From assembly GCF_014202215.1 (NCBI RefSeq), contig NZ_JACHGB010000001.1, positions 468,847 through 532,846 of the forward strand: DNA of 64,000 nt. Direction: 5' to 3'. Numbering within the stretch: the stretch's first letter is position 1; every line of letters begins with the position of its first letter. The position numbers and the translations under genes are program-made. Positions 17,959 through 25,057 of the stretch are shown piece after piece. A model generated the notes under the pieces. That model did no database searches. It saw nothing but the letters and a program-made list of their open reading frames with translations, and was not told where the DNA came from. This stretch comes from Quisquiliibacterium transsilvanicum. Lineage in GTDB: Bacteria > Pseudomonadota > Gammaproteobacteria > Burkholderiales > Burkholderiaceae_E.

Positions 17959-18450
17959 ATGATTCGCAAGTCCGCAATCGCAATCGCGCTCGCGCTGGGC
18001 ACACTCGTCACCGGGCCAGCCATCGCGCAGACGTCTCCCTCCGCGGCCAAGCCAGAGTCGCAGCCCCCTGCTGCGGCGCCGATGCCTGCCGCGCCAGCCC
18101 CTGCCGCACCCGCGCCGGCCGCGACAGCACACCGGATGGAAGGGCTCGCCGCTTACTACTCCAGCCGCCTCGACGGACACAAGACGGCGAGCGGCCAGCG
18201 CTTCGACCAGAAGGCGCTGACGGGCGCGCACCCGACGCTTGCGTTCGGAACGAAGGTCAAGGTCACCAATACGAAGAACAATCGCAGCGTGGTGGTGCGC
18301 ATCAACGATCGCGGCCCCACGCAGCCCGACCGCGTGATCGACCTCTCGCGCGCCGCGGCGGGCAAGCTGGGCATGACGCGAGCCGGCCTGGTACCGGTGA
18401 AGCTCGAGGTCGTCGCTCAGGCGCCGGCGAAACGAGCAAGGAAGTCATGA
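17959..18450 (+). CDS. RlpA-like septal ring lytic transglycosylase family protein
   Basis: 163 aa from ATG 17959 (CTGGAGGAAT upstream). A Sec signal peptide (IAIALALGTLVTGPAIAQ) is followed by an Ala/Pro-rich linker (about residues 28-55) and a double-psi beta-barrel: GLAAYYSSRLDGHKTASGQR, LAFGTKVKVTNTKNNRSVVV and RINDRGP. The Asp of INDRGP is the conserved acid of the RlpA barrel. No SPOR domain is present, so this is a short periplasmic form. RlpA proteins act on denuded glycan strands; activity here is inferred from family only. Confidence 0.88.
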   Translation: MIRKSAIAIALALGTLVTGPAIAQTSPSAAKPESQPPAAAPMPAAPAPAAPAPAATAHRMEGLAAYYSSRLDGHKTASGQRFDQKALTGAHPTLAFGTKVKVTNTKNNRSVVVRINDRGPTQPDRVIDLSRAAAGKLGMTRAGLVPVKLEVVAQAPAKRARKS

Positions 18451-18537
18451 GCTGAGGCAATCGAGTCGGAGTGGACAACGGTGTCGCTCCTCGTCGGCGC
18501 CGTTGCCAGCAGCCCACCCCTGAAAGGGCAACCCACC

Positions 18538-18675
18538 ATGAAGCTCTGTCCAATCGCCATTGCCGTCACCTGTCGCAAATGCCCGGTCGTCTCGGTCTGC
18601 CCGGTCAAGACGGTGATCGGCGACTACGTCAAGCCCGAGCCCGACAAGCCTGCCGCGAAGCCGAAGAAACGGTAG
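18538..18675 (+). CDS. Small cysteine-rich protein (45 aa)
   Basis: ATG 18538 has AAAGGG about ten bases upstream and gives 45 residues: a short hydrophobic start (MKLCPIAIAVTC), the paired motif CRKCP followed by VCPVK, and VIGDY before a Lys/Pro tail. The four to five cysteines in C-x7-C-x2-C-x5-C spacing suggest a metal or Fe-S site. Similar small proteins of this pattern exist in Burkholderiales, with no function known to me. It is 87 bases after the RlpA-like gene. A longer in-frame start at 18481 is possible but less likely. Confidence 0.65.
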   Translation: MKLCPIAIAVTCRKCPVVSVCPVKTVIGDYVKPEPDKPAAKPKKR

Positions 18676-18783
18676 TCCGACCCCGGGCGCCGTGCCAGTC
18701 GGGCGTTCTCCGCAGGGGCCGCCATCGGCAACCAGGAAGTGCTCCAGCTGCCGCTGCCGGCAACACCTGATGTTCACGAACCC

Positions 18784-20118
18784 CTAGCCTGTCTCGCCCC
18801 AGAGCGGTGCGAGCCCCTCGCCGGCACGACGCCCGTGCGTGATGGCCACCTCGCTCAGGCTGAGCTGCGGGCGCAGCCGGTGCGCGGACGACAGAGCCGC
18901 AGCGGCTTCGGGCCTTCGTTCGAGCCGCTCCAGCGCGGCTGCCTGCAGCACGCGTGCGAGATGAAGGCGCGGGTCCCGCCTGCCGGACGCCTGCGCCTCG
19001 GTCAGGGAGTCCTCGGCGTTCTGGCCGAGATCGCACAGCGCGCAGCCGGCATGGCCCAGCACCTCCGAGCTGCCGTGGTCGAGCCCGATGGCGTGGTCGG
19101 CCGCGCTCACGGCACCGTCGACCAGGACCTTGTCGTCGGGCAGCACGCCGATGTTGCGAGCCAGCGCCGTCAGCAGCGCGTACTGAGCGTGTCCCAGGCC
19201 GAACGACGGGTCCACGTCGACGCTCCTGAGCAGGTGCGCGCGCGCCTCGCTCATCGCGTCGGCCCCCTACCCCTGGAGGGCGACCGCGCCGACCGCCTGG
19301 TGGTAATGCGCCCATGCGTCCAGATTCTCCGGGCGCTGGCGCCGGATGTGCGCGATCTCCGCGCGGGTCAGCTCGGGCTCGAGCCGCGTGATGATGCCGC
19401 GAGCGATGTCCTCCTGCAGATCGACCGCGCTGTCCCGCGGGCTGTCGAAGCTGCCCGTCCAGAGCATCCGGCCGGAACCCGCGCCGACGAGCTGTGCGGA
19501 CACCCGCAGCAGGGTGGCTGCGGCACGGACACTGCCTTCCACCAGGTAGCGCACGCCCAGCTGGCGCGCGACGTCGGTCAGGCCCGCCTGCTGGCCGCGG
19601 AACGCGAACGACGACGCGTGGGAGATCAGCAGAAAGCCCGGCACGCGCGCCAGCAGCGCGATGACGTCCTCCGCCAGGCCGTCCGCCAGGAACCCGACAT
19701 GCGGATCCCCGGAGCGCACATGGAACGGCAGCACAGCGATGGTGGGCTGGTCGTTAGCCGCGGAACCTTGCCGGAAGCTCTCGACATCGGGCGGCGCAAC
19801 GCAGTCGCTCGCTGCCAGCGTGAACCGGTAGCCTGTTCCGGGGATGGTGGCGATCGCATCCGGGCCCAGCAGCTTGCGCAAGGCCGACACCTGCACCGAC
19901 AGGTTGTTCTCCTCCACCACCAGTCCCGGCCAGGCGAACAGGAGGGCTTCGTCCTTGGTGACCACCCGGTCGCGATGCACCGCCAGGCACAGCAGCAGAT
20001 CGAAGGCACGCGCGCCCAGCACGGCCGGCGTGCCGTCGATCAGCAGTCGACGCTCCGCCGGCCTGATTTCGCAGCGACCGAAGCGGATCGAGTCCTGCAG
20101 GGGGGTGTTTCCGGGCAT
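18784..20118 (-). pseudogene. Winged-helix/TPR transcriptional regulator (CadC-like), interrupted by an amber codon
   Basis: From ATG 20118 the frame encodes an OmpR/CadC-type winged helix (GARAFDLLLCLAVHRDRVVT, VEENNLSVQVSALRKLLG, ATIPGTGYRF), then the adenylate-cyclase-like domain (IAVLPFHVRSGDPHVGFLAD, GVRYLVEGSVRAA) and the first TPR part. TAG at 19267-19269 stops it after AVGAVALQG, but the same frame continues with MSEARAHLLRSVDVDPSF and further TPR-like helices to 18784. TGG to TAG fits the family best. The TPR part is also shorter than usual: CDLGQNAE joins a segment normally much further on (GRRDPRLHLARVL), so an in-frame deletion is likely. The remaining 283-aa product keeps its DNA-binding domain. 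Confidence 0.72.
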
Positions 20119-20126
20119 CTCGTTTA

Positions 20127-20145
20127 GGAACGTTCAGGACGTTCC
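20127..20145. promoter_or_regulatory. Inverted repeat at the start of the winged-helix regulator gene
   Basis: GGAACGT-TCAGG-ACGTTCC, a perfect 7-bp dyad with a 5-base centre, ends nine bases upstream of the ATG at 20118. Its position over the leader suits autoregulation or control by another factor. No protein can be assigned. Confidence 0.4.
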
Positions 20146-20250
20146 CGCCAATCTCAAAGGACGCATTGGAGGTAACCGGCAGATAGTGCTCTCCATCGAC
20201 GCCCGAAGCTCGAAGCTCGAGCATCGAAGCAATCACAGTGGAGGCTGCAG

Positions 20251-20520
20251 ATGGAAGCCCTCATCGACCTCGATGCACTCAAGCGCTGCCAGCAGGCGGC
20301 CTCGGCCAGCGGCGACCACGCCGCCATCGGCACAACCCTTCAGGTCGTCGGAGAGTTGCTGGCAGAGTCCTGCGCCCTTCGATACGACGAGGATGTGCTC
20401 GACGTGGCGGAAGGCAACGGCACCGCAAGCCTGGCCGCGGAAGGTGCTTCGGCGCTCGAGCGTGACCTGACCGCGCTGCTCGACATCATGAACCGGGCCG
20501 GCGGTGGGCGCGGCACCGTG
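20251..20520 (+). pseudogene. Class I SAM-dependent methyltransferase, middle deleted
   Basis: A good ribosome site (GGAGGCTGCAG) precedes ATG 20251. Residues 1-60 are the start of a methyltransferase: MEALIDLDALKRCQQAA, IGTTLQVVGELLAE, then the SAM motif YDEDVLDVAEGNGTASLAAE (normally AxGNG/GTG). Directly after it comes ALERDLTALLDIMNRAG, which belongs near the C-terminus of the same family, so about 150-180 residues are missing. No stop follows; the frame stays open through the next gene at 20788, whose start is in phase. The stretch 20521-20787 has no recognisable coding text apart from that open frame. Confidence 0.68.
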
Positions 20521-20787
20521 CATCGTGACCGCCGGCCAGCCCGTGCTGGTGCACATGAGTGGGCATGTTCCCGAGGTCGATTCGGACCCCTGCCTGCTGA
20601 CCCACCCAGACATGCGGCACCTCCGCCGGCCTTGTCGATGGTCGCGGAGCAAAGAAGCCAATGCGGCTTCCGTTGCACACCCGAAGAAAAAATCCGCATC
20701 ACCCGTGCACTGGTCGCATCACTCGGCGTAGATTGGCGTTGCGGCAACATTTACCGCAGGCAAGCACTCACGCACGAAAGGAATCGC

Positions 20788-21426
20788 ATGGCCACGCGCA
20801 AGACGACAAAGAAGTCCGAGCTCGCCCAGGCAGGCGACCATCTGAGCGCCGCAGCGAAGGAGCTCGGCAGCGCGGTATCGCACAAGATGGGCGCCCTCGG
20901 TGATGCCGTTTCCTCGGGAGTTTCGCGCGCCAGGAAGCAGGTTCGGACCAGCCAGGACCAGGTCGCGCGCGGCATCAGCAGCCTGGTGAAGTCGGCAGAG
21001 AAGAAATTCGCGGACGCGCAGAAGCAGCTCGAGAAGGCGGGCAAGGCGGCGGGCAAGTCGGTGGCATCCGCCGAGAAGAAGCTGGAGGCAACCAGGCGCG
21101 CGGCAGATCGCAAGCTGGCTGCCCTGCAGTCGAATGCCGAACGCAAGGCCAGGGCACTCCAGAAAGCAGTCGAGAAGGAAGCTGCCGCGATCAAGAAGGC
21201 GGTCGCTCCGAAGCCCGCGGCGGGCGCGGCGAAGAAAGCCGCAACGAAGGCGGCGGGCGCGGCGAAGAAGGCGGCGGCGAAGAAGGCCGCGGCAACGAGG
21301 CCCGCTGCGAAGACGGCTGCGCCGAGGGCGTCGGCGAAAAAACCCCCGGCTGTAAAGGCGCCCGCCAGAACCGCTGGCGCGAGACGGGTCGCCGCCAAGG
21401 CGGCCCCTGGGAGATCGGCCAGGTAA
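20788..21426 (+). CDS. Lys/Ala-rich histone-H1-like protein
   Basis: 212 aa from ATG 20788 with CGAAAGGAATCGC upstream. Residues 1-130 are a charged helical region (DHLSAAAKELGSAVSHKMG, SSLVKSAEKKFADAQKQLEK) with coiled-coil or phasin-like heptads. The last 80 residues are a low-complexity tail of AAKKAAA-type repeats with Pro and Arg. Such tails bind DNA in bacterial H1-like proteins and in PHA-granule-associated PhaM/PhaF proteins. Either a nucleoid or a granule role is possible. The reading frame is continuous with the methyltransferase remnant upstream, which can mislead start prediction. Confidence 0.75.
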   Translation: MATRKTTKKSELAQAGDHLSAAAKELGSAVSHKMGALGDAVSSGVSRARKQVRTSQDQVARGISSLVKSAEKKFADAQKQLEKAGKAAGKSVASAEKKLEATRRAADRKLAALQSNAERKARALQKAVEKEAAAIKKAVAPKPAAGAAKKAATKAAGAAKKAAAKKAAATRPAAKTAAPRASAKKPPAVKAPARTAGARRVAAKAAPGRSAR

Positions 21427-21457
21427 GCGAGGCTGCGCCGGGGATCCCCACTGCCGC

Positions 21458-22021
21458 CTAAGCGGCCTCCCCGGCCGCCGCCGTCCACTCGCGGCAGATC
21501 TTCAGGGTCTGCTCTGTCGCCAGCGCTTCGCCGGTGAGCCCGCAGCGGGCGCCGCGCGGCTCGCGCAGGAAGTGCGCGCACTGACTGCACACGCCGAAGG
21601 GGCGCCGGCCGTTCAGTCGCTGCAGTGTCACCAGCACACCGTGCAGCGACTCCTCCAGCGCGGCAGCGCCCGGCGCGAGCGACGTCAGCTCCTGCTCGAT
21701 GCGCTGTGTCCAGGAATCGTTCAGAACCGCGCGCCCGGCGCGGGTCATCCGCAGGTGGATGCGTCTGCCGTGCCGCTCATCGGGCTCTTTCACCAGCAAG
21801 CCTTTGCCCTCCAGCACGGCAAGGCTCTGCGACACAGTGCCCCTGGTGATGCCGAAATACTCGGCGATGGCGATGGGCAGGTCGCTGTAGCGGTTGGCGC
21901 GGGCCAGGTAACCGAGCACCAGCACGTGAATCGGCAGCAGGCCGTGGCGGGCAGCATCGTCCCGCACGCTCTGGTGGACGAGAGCGCCCAGCCGTTCCAG
22001 CAGCGGCGTCAACTGGCTCAT
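21458..22021 (-). CDS. MarR family transcriptional regulator with C-terminal Cys motif
   Basis: 187 aa from ATG 22021 (an in-frame ATG at 22048 is an alternative). The winged helix is clear: LPIHVLVLGYLARANRYSDL, AEYFGITRGTVSQSLAVLEG and LLVKEPDERHGRRIHLRMTR. The C-terminal extension holds FGVCSQCAHF then ARCGLTG and ICREW, a CxxC plus two Cys that could bind a metal. It is divergent from the P460 operon with two operator-like sites between, so it probably controls itself and that operon. The ligand is unknown. Confidence 0.88.
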   Translation of the reverse strand: MSQLTPLLERLGALVHQSVRDDAARHGLLPIHVLVLGYLARANRYSDLPIAIAEYFGITRGTVSQSLAVLEGKGLLVKEPDERHGRRIHLRMTRAGRAVLNDSWTQRIEQELTSLAPGAAALEESLHGVLVTLQRLNGRRPFGVCSQCAHFLREPRGARCGLTGEALATEQTLKICREWTAAAGEAA

Positions 22022-22064
22022 GCCGTGGATTGTATCGCCTCGACTCATGTCTTGACGGTCATGT

Positions 22065-22103
22065 TGCATCGACTCTATGCTTATCGTGCATCGACTCGAT
22101 GCA
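22065..22103. promoter_or_regulatory. Twin operator in the marR-P460 divergent promoter region
   Basis: TGCATCGACTCGATGCA (22087-22103) is a perfect 8+1+8 palindrome. A second, imperfect copy TGCATCGACTCTATGC lies at 22065-22080. Centre-to-centre distance is about 22 bases, two helical turns. It fits paired dimers of the adjacent MarR protein. Confidence 0.65.
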
Positions 22104-22188
22104 TACGGATGATCTCTCGAATCCGGGCTGGTCCCGCGAAGGCCGCGGCTGCAACACCCGGGCCGTCCGGAGCACACAGGAGTCGAAC

Positions 22189-22686
22189 ATGAAGAACTCG
22201 CTCGCCGCAGTCGCCGCAGTCGCCGCAGTCGCCGTTCTGGCCTGCGCCGCTCCCGCCCGGTCCGCGGACGCGCCGCAGGTGCCCTATCCCGACGCTTACC
22301 GCGATTGGCGCCACGTCAAGACCATGGTGATCCAGGCCGGTCACCCGCTCCATGAGTCCTTTGGCGGGATTCATCATGTCTACGCCAACAGGAAGGCCCT
22401 GGACGGCTACAGAACCGGCAAGTTTCCCGACGGCAGCGTGATCGTTCTCGATCTGCTGGAGGCGCCCGCGGCCGACAGCGGAATCACCGAAGGCGCGCGC
22501 AAGCTGGCCGGCGTGATGCACAAGGACGCGCGGAAGTACGCGACGACCGGCGGCTGGGGCTACGAGGCCTTTGGCGCCGGCGACCGGAACAAGCGAATGG
22601 TGGGAGCCAACGCTGCCACGGCGTGCCATGCCTGTCACGTCGCGCAGAAGGATCACGGCTACGTGTTCAGCACCACCCGCGACTGA
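22189..22686 (+). CDS. Cytochrome P460 family protein
   Basis: 165 aa from ATG 22189 (CAGGAG upstream). A Sec signal peptide ends near ARSADAP. The c-type heme site is CHACH (146-150), close to the C-terminus as in P460 proteins. GGIHHVYANRKALDGY, FPDGSVIVLDLLEA and GGWGYEAFG are family features. P460 cytochromes oxidise hydroxylamine, or bind NO in the related cytochrome c'-beta. The Lys that cross-links heme in true P460 may be one of KDARK, which I cannot verify. It is first of three plus-strand genes. A 9-bp unit (GCCGCAGTC) is repeated three times at 22204-22230 within the signal peptide. Confidence 0.87.
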   Translation: MKNSLAAVAAVAAVAVLACAAPARSADAPQVPYPDAYRDWRHVKTMVIQAGHPLHESFGGIHHVYANRKALDGYRTGKFPDGSVIVLDLLEAPAADSGITEGARKLAGVMHKDARKYATTGGWGYEAFGAGDRNKRMVGANAATACHACHVAQKDHGYVFSTTRD

Positions 22687-22695
22687 GGAGCCGTC

Positions 22696-23169
22696 ATGAG
22701 CAGCCATCCGGCCGCGCCGGCCTTGCAGGTGAGCCAGTGGTTCAACACCGAGACGCCGCTGGACCTGCCCGCCCTGCGTGGCCGGGTGGTTGCGCTGCAT
22801 GCCTTCCAGATGCTCTGCCCTGGCTGTGTGCTGCACGGCGTGCCGCAGGCCGAGCGGATCCACCGGCATTTCGCCGGCGAAGGAGTCGTCGTGGTGGGCC
22901 TGCACACCGTGTTCGAGCACCACGAGGCAATGCAGCCCGTGTCGCTGCAGGCCTTCCTGCATGAGTTCCGCGTCACGCATCCCGTCGGCGTGGATGCGCC
23001 GCTAGCCGGCCAGCGCATCCCGGCGACGATGCAGGCCTACGAGATGCAGGGCACGCCGACGCTGATCTTGATCGACCGCGCCGGGCGTGTCCGCCGCCAG
23101 CACTTCGGGCAGCTCGATGACCTGACGGTCGGCGCGGAGGTGATGCGACTGCTCTGCGAGGCGCGCTGA
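22696..23169 (+). CDS. Redoxin / TlpA-like thiol-disulfide protein
   Basis: 157 aa. The thioredoxin-fold motif CPGC (41-44) sits in LHAFQMLCPGCVLHGVPQ, followed by EGVVVVGLHTVFEHHEA and the cis-Pro segment QGTPTLILIDRAGRVR. There is no signal peptide, so it is probably cytoplasmic, unlike most TlpA proteins. It follows the P460 gene by nine bases and precedes the P450 gene by 42. It is probably cotranscribed and may keep a heme partner reduced (inference). Confidence 0.83.
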   Translation: MSSHPAAPALQVSQWFNTETPLDLPALRGRVVALHAFQMLCPGCVLHGVPQAERIHRHFAGEGVVVVGLHTVFEHHEAMQPVSLQAFLHEFRVTHPVGVDAPLAGQRIPATMQAYEMQGTPTLILIDRAGRVRRQHFGQLDDLTVGAEVMRLLCEAR

Positions 23170-23211
23170 AACCGCGCCGCGAGACGGCGCCGCGCGTGCG
23201 ATGATCCTCTC

Positions 23212-24357
23212 ATGAGCAAGTCCATACCGGTCTGGGAGCCACTGTCTCCCGATGTGCTCGCCGACCAGCTCGGCGCGTACGACAGCCGGCGAGCCGCCTG
23301 CCCGCTGGCCGAGTCGCCCCGTGGCGTCACGCTGTTCCGGCATGCCGACGTCGTTGCCGCGGCGCGAGACTCGCAGACCTTCTCGTCGGCCGCGTTGGCG
23401 CGGCGCGCGGTGCCGAATGCGATGGACCCGCCGGAGCATGCGGCGTGGCGCGGGCTCATCGACACCTTTTTCACACCCGCGCAGATCGCCGCGCTCGAGC
23501 CACGCGTTCGCGCGATTGCCGATGCCGTCGTGGCTGCGCTGCCGCGCGGCGCCACCGTCGACGCGGTGGCGCAGATCGGTGCCCCGCTCGCCGTGCGCGC
23601 GCAGACCGAGTGGCTGGGCTGGCGGGGCATCGAGGACGAACTGCTCGGATGGATGGCGGACAATCACGCCGCCACGCGCAGTGGTGACCGTGCGCGAACC
23701 GCCGCGGTCGCCGCCGCGTTCGACGAGATCATCCGCGCGCAGCTGCAGCGGCGGCGCGCAGCGGGCGCGGCTGCACCTGCCGACCCGACGACCGCACTGC
23801 TTGCTGCCACTCTCGACGGACAAGCGCTCGACGAGGCCGACATCGTCTCCATCCTGCGCAACTGGACCGCGGGCGACCTCGGGTCGATGGCGGCGGCGCT
23901 GGGCGTCGTCGTCTGGTTCCTCGCGACACATCCGGATGTTCAGCAGGAACTGCGGGAGCGCCCGGCAGGGCTCGCGGCAGCGATCGACGAGATGCTGCGC
24001 ATCGACGACCCCTTCCTCGTCAATCGGCGCGTGACGACGACGGCCGTTCGCATCGACGACCACGAGCTCGCCGTGGGAACCCGCGTCTACCTCAACTGGG
24101 CCTCGGCCAACCGCGACGAGGCCGTCTTTGGCGGCCCGGATGCCTACCGGCCCGATCGCAACGCGCCGCACAACCTCGTCTACGGCGTCGGCATCCACGC
24201 CTGCCCGGGGCGGTCGCTGGCGACGATGGAGCTCGTCGTCGCGGTGCACGCGCTCCTGCAGGCCACGCCGAGCATCGAGCCCGCGCCCGACGCCGCGCCG
24301 GTGCGTGAAACCTATCCTCTGGGCGGCTGGCGCCGGGTGCCGGTGCGGCTTGGCTGA
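23212..24357 (+). CDS. Cytochrome P450
   Basis: 381 aa. The heme-thiolate loop is GVGIHACPGRSLATME with Cys331. The ExxR motif is EMLR in AAIDEMLRIDDPF. The I-helix reads TAGDLGSMAAAL, where the usual acid/alcohol pair is replaced by D-L-G-S. The substrate-region text DPPEHAAWRGLIDTFF is also typical of soluble bacterial P450s. It is slightly short for the family (about 400). No dedicated ferredoxin or reductase lies next to it, so electron donors are elsewhere. The substrate is unknown. It is last in the set that starts with the P460 gene. Confidence 0.9.
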   Translation: MSKSIPVWEPLSPDVLADQLGAYDSRRAACPLAESPRGVTLFRHADVVAAARDSQTFSSAALARRAVPNAMDPPEHAAWRGLIDTFFTPAQIAALEPRVRAIADAVVAALPRGATVDAVAQIGAPLAVRAQTEWLGWRGIEDELLGWMADNHAATRSGDRARTAAVAAAFDEIIRAQLQRRRAAGAAAPADPTTALLAATLDGQALDEADIVSILRNWTAGDLGSMAAALGVVVWFLATHPDVQQELRERPAGLAAAIDEMLRIDDPFLVNRRVTTTAVRIDDHELAVGTRVYLNWASANRDEAVFGGPDAYRPDRNAPHNLVYGVGIHACPGRSLATMELVVAVHALLQATPSIEPAPDAAPVRETYPLGGWRRVPVRLG

Positions 24358-24424
24358 ACGGCGCAGCATTGCGTGCGTGCGATCTGAATGTCGAGAAATC
24401 TTATGCATTCAGGCGCCGGCACTC

Positions 24425-24574
24425 ATGAGCAGATCGCTGGGCATCGCCGACAAGCCGGAGGAGTGCACCGAGAACTGCGGCCCGCAGGAAGTCCCGGAGC
24501 CTGGCGTGCTTGCGCTGGTGGGCCTTGGTCTCGCTGGCTTGGCAGCGGTTTCTCGCCGGCGCCGGAAGATCTGA
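24425..24574 (+). pseudogene. Orphan PEP-CTERM sorting tail
   Basis: The 49-codon frame from ATG 24425 reads ADKPEECTENCGPQ, then the full exosortase signal VPEPGVLALVGLGLAGLA followed by a basic SRRRRK end. There is no signal peptide and no room for a passenger domain, and the frame is open upstream into the tail of the P450 gene. It is either the 3' remnant of a deleted PEP-CTERM gene or a very small unusual member. A second, intact PEP-CTERM gene lies at 56057-56749, so the host probably has an exosortase. Confidence 0.6.
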
Positions 24575-24613
24575 AGTTTGCTCCCAGAGCGACCCCTGGT
24601 CGCTCGCAAGCAG

Positions 24614-24636
24614 AACGCCGGTCCTGGACCGGCGTT
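24614..24636. terminator. Stem-loop at the end of the Tc operon
   Basis: AACGCCGGTC (24614-24623) and GACCGGCGTT (24627-24636) form a 10-bp stem with a 3-base loop. It lies 44 bases past the stop of the minus-strand gene at 24680 and 40 bases past the plus-strand stop at 24574. It could end both transcripts; no T-run is present. Confidence 0.5.
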
Positions 24637-24679
24637 CCAGTTGGTGCGCGCGTTCGGGGCGCACTGCCGATTTCCGGCG

Positions 24680-25015
24680 CTATTTCTTCACTGATTTCGT
24701 AGTCTTCCCCGTCAAGTGCGGCAGGCGCATCGGCAGGCGCGGTTCTTCTCCGGTAATCGCGATGAACTCGCTGCGAGTGAGATCTTGGCTGTCGCCGTTC
24801 GACAGTTGCAGGACTGCATAGACTTCGCCCTCTTCCTGGGTCAAAACCCGCACGCTGACGACGTGTTCAAGGTTGAGGAAGAAACCGGGCCTGACCTCGA
24901 CGAGCTTCATTGCTTCCGCGGTTCGCGTCGCGGGCGCCAGAGGCGTCGTCGGTGGCGCAGAGGGCGTGCGCGCTCCGCGCGGTTCTGTGGCTGCGTGGCT
25001 TGTTGGCTTGGCCAT
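24680..25015 (-). CDS. Hypothetical protein, third gene of the Tc toxin operon
   Basis: 111 aa with AGGAGACTT before ATG 25015. The first 35 residues are a Thr/Ala/Pro-rich flexible part. Residues 36-90 form a compact beta-rich unit (MKLVEVRPGFFLNLEHVVSV, YAVLQLSNGDSQDLTRSEF) that resembles small uncharacterised bacterial proteins starting MKLVxIRPGFFLN. The end is Lys-rich. There is no signal peptide and no cysteine. It starts 42 bases after the tcA stop on the same strand and is probably on the same message. A role as chaperone, immunity factor or regulator is possible but unsupported. Confidence 0.7.
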   Translation of the reverse strand: MAKPTSHAATEPRGARTPSAPPTTPLAPATRTAEAMKLVEVRPGFFLNLEHVVSVRVLTQEEGEVYAVLQLSNGDSQDLTRSEFIAITGEEPRLPMRLPHLTGKTTKSVKK

Positions 25016-25057
25016 AAATCAAGTCTCCTATTGTGATCAAGCAGGCCCCCGTCCCTC

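Noticed and set aside
10788-19269. TAG recoding (pyrrolysine or amber suppression)
   Set aside because: No motif or partner gene supports it, and several normal genes here end in TAG. Nonsense mutation is simpler.
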